DNA of 12,680 nt from Moraxellaceae bacterium (lineage in GTDB: Bacteria > Pseudomonadota > Gammaproteobacteria > Pseudomonadales > Moraxellaceae): positions 1 to 12,680 of the forward strand of contig JASLCO010000132.1 of assembly GCA_030146505.1 (NCBI GenBank), written 5' to 3'. The notes beneath the pieces are model-generated. The model had not been told where the DNA came from, did not search any database, and worked only from the letters and a program-made list of their open reading frames with translations. The stretch's first letter is position 1. Each line of letters opens with the position of its first letter. A program made the position numbers and the translations under genes. Below are positions 7,480 through 12,680 of the stretch, one piece after another.

Positions 7480-8615
7480 TGATGCAGAGCATTCTCATCG
7501 TTGATGACAAGAACGAAAACCTGGTGGCATTGGAATCGCTGCTGGAGCAGCCCGAACTGCAATTGCTCAAGGCAGACAACGGCAATGACGCCCTGAAGCT
7601 GCTGCTGCGCAATGACGTGGCCCTGGTGCTGCTGGATGTGCAGATGCCGGGCATGAACGGCTTTGAAGTGGCCGAGCTCATGCGCCGCAACAAGAAAACA
7701 CAGAGCATTCCCATCATTTTCGTCACGGCCAATGGCGACAAGCGCCAGCTTTTTCGTGGTTATGAAGTAGGCGCGGTGGATTACCTGGCCAAGCCCATAG
7801 ATCGTGAAGTGCTCACCACCAAGGTCAAGGTCTTCCTGGAGCTGGACCGCCAGCGCCGCGAGCTGGAAATACAGCTGCTGCAGATCCAGCAGCTCAGGCA
7901 GCAGAACGAGCAGTTGTTGCACGCCCTGGGCGATGGCGTCATGGCAGTGGATTCCTCCGGCGACATCAGCTTCGTCAATCCTGCCATGCAGATGCTGTTT
8001 GCGCTGGACCCGCAGGAAACCGTGGGCAAGCACCTTATGGATGTGCTGTTCCAGAATGCGGAAGGCGTGAAGACCCCTTGGGCCAGCTCCGAGGTGTACG
8101 GCGCCACCAGCCGCAATGAGCGCTTCCAGCGCGACGTGGGCTTTTTCGTCCGCACCCGCAACGGCATGATGCCGGCACGCGTGTCGGCCGCCGCCATTCC
8201 GTCGCAGGGCAATTACGCCGGCGCGGTGATTACCCTGCGTACCGCCGACGAAGACAGGCAGAACCTGAGCGAAGAGGTGGCGCGCAAGAACCGCAAGCAG
8301 ACCCGCAAGCGCATAGGCACGGTGCTGCGTCTTTTTGACCGCAATACCGGCCTCAACCTGGGGCGGCTGGCCAATATCTCCCTGGACGGTTTCAAGCTGG
8401 CCTCGCGCGAGGAATTGCCTGTTGGCAGCCGCTATCCCATCAGCATGGTGCTGCCGGAAACCCTGGCCGGCTCCAACACCCTAAGCTTTGATGCGCAGGC
8501 CGTCTGGTGCCGTCCGGCCGAGGAAACCCCGGGCGAGTATCGTGTCGGCTTCCGCATCGTGCGCATCAGCGAGAATGATTTGCGCATCCTGGTGCAGTTG
8601 ATCGAAAAATACTGA
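7479..8615 (+). CDS. Response regulator with REC, PAS and PilZ domains
   Basis: The protein has 378 residues from the ATG at 7479, which overlaps the cheB stop; a second ATG follows at once at 7482. REC spans about 1-120, with the Asp pair in LIVDDK, phospho-acceptor Asp53, Thr in IFVTA and Lys in LAKPID. A Gln/Glu/Leu coiled coil follows (about 122-148), then a PAS fold (about 148-262, beginning LLHALGDGVMAVDSSG). The C-terminal 105 residues look like a PilZ domain: R272-K-Q-T-R276 fits the RxxxR arm and N299-I-S-L-D-G304 fits (D/N)xSxxG, with the usual spacing of some 22 residues. PilZ domains bind cyclic di-GMP. The protein should therefore join phosphorylation from the kinase to cyclic di-GMP and act on a partner such as motility, pili or polysaccharide export. 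PilZ is called from motifs only. Confidence 0.88.
   Translation: MMQSILIVDDKNENLVALESLLEQPELQLLKADNGNDALKLLLRNDVALVLLDVQMPGMNGFEVAELMRRNKKTQSIPIIFVTANGDKRQLFRGYEVGAVDYLAKPIDREVLTTKVKVFLELDRQRRELEIQLLQIQQLRQQNEQLLHALGDGVMAVDSSGDISFVNPAMQMLFALDPQETVGKHLMDVLFQNAEGVKTPWASSEVYGATSRNERFQRDVGFFVRTRNGMMPARVSAAAIPSQGNYAGAVITLRTADEDRQNLSEEVARKNRKQTRKRIGTVLRLFDRNTGLNLGRLANISLDGFKLASREELPVGSRYPISMVLPETLAGSNTLSFDAQAVWCRPAEETPGEYRVGFRIVRISENDLRILVQLIEKY
7614..7675 (+). repeat. 62-nt direct repeat, copy 2 (in REC-PAS-PilZ regulator)
   Basis: This is the second copy of the stretch at 6527-6588, differing at one base. The two copies are 1087 nt apart in the same orientation and flank the cheB gene. Both are read in the same codon phase, so an exchange between them would leave one intact regulator gene and remove cheB. 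Confidence 0.9.
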
Positions 8616-8630
8616 TTCTGGTTTCCGTTT

Positions 8631-8669
8631 CCGGCAAGAGAGAAATGAGCTTCTACTTTCGCTTGCCGG
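8631..8669 (+). repeat. Imperfect hairpin after the signalling operon
   Basis: CCGGCAAG (8631-8638) pairs with CTTGCCGG (8662-8669). After one mismatch, four more pairs form (8640-8643 with 8657-8660, one of them G-U). The hairpin lies 15 nt after the stop codon of the last gene and before the terminator. It has no T run, so it is more likely a 3' end stabiliser or processing site than a terminator. The role is inferred. Confidence 0.5.
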
Positions 8670-8704
8670 GAATGAAGGCTTCAAACAAGCAGTTAGTCAT
8701 CCTC

Positions 8705-8726
8705 AAGGCCCGCAAGGGCCTTTTTT
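8705..8726 (+). terminator. Intrinsic terminator of the kinase-cheR-cheB operon
   Basis: AAGGCCC (8705-8711), a GCAA tetraloop (8712-8715) and GGGCCTT (8716-8722) form a perfect GC-rich stem that runs into six T residues (8721-8726). This is a textbook Rho-independent terminator, 90 nt after the last stop codon of the plus-strand operon. Confidence 0.9.
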
Positions 8727-8728
8727 AC

Positions 8729-8750
8729 AGGTGCGAATTCAGTCGCACCT
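8729..8750. repeat. Perfect 8-bp inverted repeat in convergent gap
   Basis: AGGTGCGA (8729-8736) and TCGCACCT (8743-8750) flank a 6-nt loop. It lies directly after the plus-strand terminator and 27 nt beyond the end of the convergent channel gene. Neither strand has a T run after it. It could help end or protect the minus-strand transcript, for which I see no other terminator here. Confidence 0.5.
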
Positions 8751-8776
8751 ACAGATACCTAGCCTTGAAGACTTTT

Positions 8777-9661
8777 TCATTGTGCGGCTGCATCCGGCGG
8801 CTCCTTGCTCGCGGCGGCTGGCATCACTTGCAGGGGGAGGGGCGTAGGGTTGCTGCTGGCGTTGATGGCTAGCTGCGGGAAGGGAATTTCTATGCTGGCT
8901 TCATCAAAGGCATCCTTGATGCGCTCCTGCAGTTCGTCACGCAGGCTGACGGAGTTTTCGCCGCGTCCCCAGGCATGGAAAACCAGATTGATGGCGGAAT
9001 CACCAAAGCCCTGCATGATGACCATGGGCGCCGGTTCATCCAGGCAGAGCGGATGCTCGCTGGCCACGCGCAACAGGATGTGCCGCACGCGGTTGATGTC
9101 TTCCTTGTAGGCAATGCCGACCGGCAGGCTGATGCGGCGTATGGCAAACCGCGTGAGATTGGTGAGCTCGCTCTTGATGAGTTGTTCATTGGGCAGACGC
9201 ACATACAGGTTGTCGGCCGTGCGCAGCTTTACCGAAAGCAGGTCTATGGACATGACTTCGCCTTCGGTTTGCCCTACGCGGATGGTGTCGCCGATGGCAA
9301 AGGAACGTTCTCCGATGAGGAAAATGCCGCTGATGAGATTGGAGGCGGATGTCTGCGAGGCGAAGCCTATGGCCACGGAAAGAATGCCCGCCGCGCCCAG
9401 CAGCACGCTGAGGTTGAGACCCACGGCCTGCAGCGCGGCCATGATGAAGAGCAGCAGGATGCCGTGATAGATGAGGCGCCGCCGCACCAGCAGTTGATGC
9501 TGGTTGAGGCGGTGCTGCATGGATTTTTCAAAAAGGCCGGCCAGCGTGCGGGCGAGAAACCAGCCCAGCAGGACCAGTACGGCGGCCGCGATCATATTGC
9601 CCAGGCGCTCGGGCTGCAGGAAGTGTTCGAGGCTGAAGACCGGAGTGTTTGGCGTTGGCAT
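8777..9661 (-). CDS. MscS-family mechanosensitive ion channel
   Basis: The protein has 294 residues from the ATG at 9661. A GTG at 9697 would add 12 residues but overlap the upstream gene by 26 nt, and neither start has a clear ribosome site. Small-conductance mechanosensitive channels of the inner membrane open on osmotic downshock and let solutes out. Three membrane helices are visible at about 21-40, 64-82 and 86-116. The last is the Gly/Ala/Ser-rich pore helix (GAAGILSVAIGFASQTSASN), followed by SGIFLIGERSFAIGD, where the family's beta domain begins. A soluble alpha/beta part follows, then a low-complexity Pro/Ala tail of about 25 residues. Size matches E. coli MscS (286). It lies 10 nt after the DUF432-like gene and is surely co-transcribed with it. 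Confidence 0.92.
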   Translation of the reverse strand: MPTPNTPVFSLEHFLQPERLGNMIAAAVLVLLGWFLARTLAGLFEKSMQHRLNQHQLLVRRRLIYHGILLLFIMAALQAVGLNLSVLLGAAGILSVAIGFASQTSASNLISGIFLIGERSFAIGDTIRVGQTEGEVMSIDLLSVKLRTADNLYVRLPNEQLIKSELTNLTRFAIRRISLPVGIAYKEDINRVRHILLRVASEHPLCLDEPAPMVIMQGFGDSAINLVFHAWGRGENSVSLRDELQERIKDAFDEASIEIPFPQLAINASSNPTPLPLQVMPAAASKEPPDAAAQ

Positions 9662-9671
9662 GGTGGCGGGC

Positions 9672-10478
9672 TCAGTCAAAGAAGTTGTCGAAGACACGTA
9701 TCAGGGCGTGCTCGTCTTCGCCGCGCCGTGCCGGCGTGAGCAGCACCACATGGCCGGCTTCCGTGGCAATGCCCTTGTCGATGTGCACGCGCAATTGCAG
9801 GGAGTGGGCGTCGCGCGTGACGGTCAGCGTGGGCGTCCATAAGCGGCCGGATTCGGCGGCATGCACCGGCAGGAAGGGCGCGGGGATATTGATGCGTTCC
9901 ACGGGCAGGCTGGTACTGCCGTGGTTGCGTATGTGCACTGGCGTGACGGCACGGAAAGGGCGCGGCGCCACCTGCGCCAGCGTGGTACGGCCGGTCACCT
10001 TGGTGGCATAGCAGAGCTCGCCTCGGGCCGGATTGGGACCGAACCAGGTTTCACGCGTCTGGATGAGGGGAATATCGAACAGTGGCGCCACCACGCCCTC
10101 GGCATAGGCTGCCACCCAGAGCGGCGTGCTCACGTAGAAAACCGTTTCCTGTCCGGCTGGCACGAACAGCGGACTGACCGGGCGCACCACCACGGAACGG
10201 TTGGCCATGCACGGCAGCAGGCAGAGACGGCTGGCAGTCTGCCGGAAGACATGGCGTGTGAAACGGGCCGGTGTTTCCATGAGGAAATTGCCGTCGCGCA
10301 GCTGCCAGGCATCGTCGTCTTCCGAAGCGTGCGATGTGCGACGCGTCCAGAAGTGCCATTCCTGTGGCTGGCGGGCAATGGCCAGCTCCAGGCCGGCCAT
10401 GTCCCATTGCCGGCTGCTGCCGGCCTCGAAATCGAATTCTCCCCACCAGACAGGCTGGCGGTATTGCATGTCACTCAT
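9672..10478 (-). CDS. DUF432-like soluble protein upstream of the MscS gene
   Basis: The protein has 268 residues from the ATG at 10478 (MSDMQYRQPVWWGEFDFEAG). The frame is open to 10520, but that extension lacks a better start signal. There is no signal peptide or membrane helix. It is rich in Trp, Arg and Pro, with likely beta strands such as VVVRPVSPLFVPAGQETVFYVS and a Trp-rich N-terminus. From memory this looks like the DUF432 proteins that are often encoded next to MscS-type channels in proteobacteria, but I cannot run a profile search. The function is unknown; the 10-nt gap to the channel gene suggests a role with the channel. A possible -10 (CATAAT, plus positions 10510-10515 reversed) lies about 30 nt before the start without a good -35. 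Confidence 0.7.
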   Translation of the reverse strand: MSDMQYRQPVWWGEFDFEAGSSRQWDMAGLELAIARQPQEWHFWTRRTSHASEDDDAWQLRDGNFLMETPARFTRHVFRQTASRLCLLPCMANRSVVVRPVSPLFVPAGQETVFYVSTPLWVAAYAEGVVAPLFDIPLIQTRETWFGPNPARGELCYATKVTGRTTLAQVAPRPFRAVTPVHIRNHGSTSLPVERINIPAPFLPVHAAESGRLWTPTLTVTRDAHSLQLRVHIDKGIATEAGHVVLLTPARRGEDEHALIRVFDNFFD

Positions 10479-10562
10479 GCCCTGTACGCTCCCGGTCAAG
10501 ACCGCTGCAATTATGCCCAAGCTGCTGCCAAGCGTAGTGCATGCTTGTACACAGACCTGTCG

Positions 10563-10591
10563 TTGAGGGGGCTACGGCCTTCCAGTAGACT
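10563..10591 (+). promoter_or_regulatory. Candidate sigma70-type promoter of gspE-gspF
   Basis: TTGAGG (10563-10568) and TAGACT (10586-10591) are separated by exactly 17 nt. Each matches its consensus at four of six positions. Transcription would begin near 10598, leaving a short leader with a GGGGA ribosome site before the ATG at 10615. It is the best promoter-like pair in the 136-nt gap between the divergent genes, but it is called by eye. Confidence 0.45.
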
Positions 10592-10614
10592 CGGTCGCTC
10601 TCCGGGGAAATGCC

Positions 10615-12144
10615 ATGACAGAAACGCCAGAACAAGAAGAAAGCCTGCGCAGCAATGGCGAAAATGCAGCCAGTCCGGCCCGCCGTTTTTCCTATGCCTT
10701 TGCCAAGCGCCACGGCCTGCTTTTTGATCGCGTGGAAGGCGGCCTGGCGCGTGTCTATCACCGCCCCGGCATACGTCTTTCCAGCCTGGCTGAAACGCGC
10801 CGCCTGCTGGCCATGCCGCTGGCCTGCGAAGAAGTGGGGCCGGATGTCTTCAGCAATCTGCTGGCACGCGCCTACCAGACCGGCTCCAGTGAATCCATGC
10901 AGATGGTGGAAGGCCTGGGGGGGGACATGGACCTGGCCAGCCTGGCCGATCTCGTGCCCGAGGCCGAGGACCTGATGGAGCAGGAAGACGATGCACCCAT
11001 CATCCGCCTCATCAATGCCCTGCTCACGGAGGCGATTCGCGAAAACGCTTCCGACATCCACATCGAAACCTATGAAAAGCGGCTGGCCGTACGCCTGCGC
11101 GTGGACGGCGTGCTGCGCGAGATCGTGCAGCCGCGCCGCGAGCTGGCGCCCTTGCTGGTGTCGCGCATCAAGGTGATGGCGCGTCTGGACATCGCTGAAA
11201 AACGCATTCCCCAAGATGGCCGCATTTCCCTGCGCCTGGCCGGGCGCGAGGTGGACGTGCGTGTGTCCACCATGCCGTCGAGCAATGGCGAACGCGTCGT
11301 GCTGCGTCTGCTCGACAAGCAGGCAGGCAGGCTGGATTTGTCGCATCTGGGCATGGCGGCACGCGACCATGCCGTGCTGCGCGAGCTCATCAACAAGCCA
11401 CACGGCATCATCCTGGTGACCGGCCCCACCGGCTCCGGCAAGACCACCACGCTGTATGCCGCGCTCACCGAGCTCAATGACAAGACGCGCAACATCCTGA
11501 CCGTGGAAGATCCCATCGAATACCAGCTCGAAGGCATAGGCCAGACGCAGGTGAACACCAAGGTGGAGATGACGTTCGCGCGTGGCCTGCGCGCCATCCT
11601 GCGCCAGGACCCCGACGTGGTGATGGTGGGCGAAATCCGCGACATGGAAACGGCGGAAATCGCCGTACAGGCCTCGCTTACCGGTCATCTCGTGCTTTCT
11701 ACCCTGCACACCAATTCAGCCGTCGGCGCGGTGACGCGCCTGCACGACATGGGCATAGAACCTTTCCTGCTGTCTTCGTCCCTGCTGGGCGTACTGGCCC
11801 AGCGCTTGGTGCGCGTGCTTTGCCAGCAATGCCGCGAACCCTATACGGCCGATGCGGCGACCTGCGCCGTGCTCGGTGTTGATCCGGCCCAGCCGCCGGT
11901 ACTGCACAAGGCTCGTGGCTGCGTGCATTGCAACCAGCTTGGTTATCGCGGTCGTACCGGCATTTATGAAGTGATCGCGATTGACGAGGAAATGCGGCGC
12001 CTGATCCACAACAATGCCGGCGAGCACGAACTGGAGGCGCATGCGCGCCGTTCCGGTCCGAGCATACGGCAGGACGGTGCACGCAATATCCTAGCCGGCA
12101 TCACCACGCTGGAAGAAGTGTTGCGTGTCACACGTGAAGGCTGA
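10615..12144 (+). CDS. gspE: Type II secretion system ATPase GspE
   Basis: The protein has 509 residues, close to other GspE proteins. It is the cytoplasmic ATPase that drives assembly of the type II secretion pseudopilus, docking to the inner-membrane GspL/GspF platform. Visible in order: an N-terminal docking region (about 1-120), DDAPIIRLINALL, ASDIHIE, the RLRVDGVLRE segment, Walker A GPTGSGKTT (270-278), an Asp-box region ILTVEDPIEYQ, Walker B DVVMVGEIRD (334-343), the His box TGHLVLSTLHTN, and a tetra-cysteine zinc site C403-x2-C406 and C436-x2-C439. PilB is the main alternative, but the C-terminal zinc module and the gspF-like gene 10 nt downstream favour GspE. It opens the operon, as xcpR does in Pseudomonas; gspC/gspD must lie elsewhere. 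A run of eight G lies at 10917-10924 in frame. Confidence 0.93.
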   Translation: MTETPEQEESLRSNGENAASPARRFSYAFAKRHGLLFDRVEGGLARVYHRPGIRLSSLAETRRLLAMPLACEEVGPDVFSNLLARAYQTGSSESMQMVEGLGGDMDLASLADLVPEAEDLMEQEDDAPIIRLINALLTEAIRENASDIHIETYEKRLAVRLRVDGVLREIVQPRRELAPLLVSRIKVMARLDIAEKRIPQDGRISLRLAGREVDVRVSTMPSSNGERVVLRLLDKQAGRLDLSHLGMAARDHAVLRELINKPHGIILVTGPTGSGKTTTLYAALTELNDKTRNILTVEDPIEYQLEGIGQTQVNTKVEMTFARGLRAILRQDPDVVMVGEIRDMETAEIAVQASLTGHLVLSTLHTNSAVGAVTRLHDMGIEPFLLSSSLLGVLAQRLVRVLCQQCREPYTADAATCAVLGVDPAQPPVLHKARGCVHCNQLGYRGRTGIYEVIAIDEEMRRLIHNNAGEHELEAHARRSGPSIRQDGARNILAGITTLEEVLRVTREG

Positions 12145-12154
12145 GTAAAAAACG

Positions 12155-12680
12155 ATGCCGGCATTCGAGTATGTTTCCGTCGACAACAATGGCCGCAAGC
12201 AAAAAGGCGTGCTGGAGGCCGACAGCGCGCGCCAGGTGCGCCAGCAGTTGCGCGACAAAGGCTGGCTGCCGGTATCGGTAGAGCCGGCTGCCGGTGAACA
12301 CAAGCAGGGCCAGCGCCGTTTCGGGCTTTTCAGCGGCGGTGGCATGAGCGCCTATGAGCTGGCGCTGATCACGCGCCAGCTGGCCACGCTGATCCAGGCC
12401 GGCATTCCGGTGGAAGAGTGCATGCGCGCCGTGTCCCGCCAGACCGAGCGCCCGGGGCTGCAGAGCCTGTTGCTGGCCGTGCGTGCCCGCGTCATCGAAG
12501 GCTATACGCTGGCCCAGTCCATGAGTGAATTCCCGCAGGCCTTTCCCGAGCTGTATCGCGCCACGGTGGCGGCGGGGGAAAAGTCCGGGCATCTGGACCT
12601 TGTGCTCAACCAGCTTGCCGATTACACCGAGTCGCGTTACGACACGCAGAAGAAAATCCAGGGCGCCATGATTTATCCGG
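12155..12680 (+). CDS. gspF: Type II secretion inner-membrane platform protein GspF (5' part, cut by window edge)
   Basis: The first 175 residues are present and the frame leaves the window open. The start (MPAFEYVSVDNNGRKQKGVL) is the family's classical N-terminus, followed by EADSARQVRQQLRDKGWLP. The first GspF cytoplasmic domain begins at about residue 65 (SAYELALITRQLATLIQAG) and includes GYTLAQSM, FPELYRATVAAGEKSGHLD and the beginning of the helix before the first membrane segment. GspF is the polytopic inner-membrane platform protein that contacts GspE and GspL in type II secretion. The start codon is 10 nt after the gspE stop, with a GAAGG-type ribosome site overlapping the end of gspE. 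Type IV pilus PilC is the alternative family. Confidence 0.92.
   Translation, partial: MPAFEYVSVDNNGRKQKGVLEADSARQVRQQLRDKGWLPVSVEPAAGEHKQGQRRFGLFSGGGMSAYELALITRQLATLIQAGIPVEECMRAVSRQTERPGLQSLLLAVRARVIEGYTLAQSMSEFPQAFPELYRATVAAGEKSGHLDLVLNQLADYTESRYDTQKKIQGAMIYP

Noticed and set aside
8645..8872. 75-codon open frame in the convergent gap
   Set aside because: It runs through the intrinsic terminator and into the end of the channel gene, and has no ribosome site or recognisable product.
10471..11709. 412-codon open frame antisense to gspE
   Set aside because: A shadow of gspE; the product is His/Gln-rich without motifs.

Overview
The window is a 12.7 kb piece of GC-rich bacterial chromosome. 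The gene families and codon use fit a gammaproteobacterium: a type II secretion gspE-gspF start, a DUF432-like/MscS pair, an outer-membrane porin paired with a PstS-like binding protein, and Pseudomonas-style multi-receiver hybrid kinases. I cannot name the genus. No rRNA, tRNA, insertion sequence, phage gene or CRISPR array is visible.

Layout. (1) 1-1575, minus strand: a two-gene unit of a porin-like beta-barrel protein followed by a small PstS-like periplasmic binding protein, which runs off the left edge. (2) 1576-1864: a divergent regulatory region. (3) 1865-8615, plus strand: a tight five-gene signalling operon. It holds a hybrid histidine kinase (4-helix-type periplasmic sensor, HAMP, GAF, long repeated coiled coil, HisKA, HATPase, three REC domains), a CheR methyltransferase, a REC-only regulator, a stand-alone CheB methylesterase and a REC-PAS-PilZ regulator. 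It ends with two hairpins, the second a clear intrinsic terminator. (4) 8777-10478, minus strand: a soluble DUF432-like protein and an MscS-type channel. (5) 10615-12680, plus strand: gspE and the first part of gspF.

How it may work. The central operon reads as a chemoreceptor-like pathway collapsed into one kinase. The kinase carries an MCP-like input and brings its own CheR and CheB, but no MCP, CheA or CheW is encoded here. The likely methylation target is therefore the kinase itself, and the best candidate site is its coiled coil of three 28-residue repeats full of Glu-Glu pairs. Phosphate could pass to one of five receivers. One of these is joined to a PilZ domain, so the output probably meets cyclic di-GMP signalling. 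The divergent binding protein and porin are plausible ligand suppliers for the sensor. The two small regulators share a nearly identical 62-nt stretch and flank a cheB gene of lower GC content, which points to a duplication and possible insertion inside the operon.
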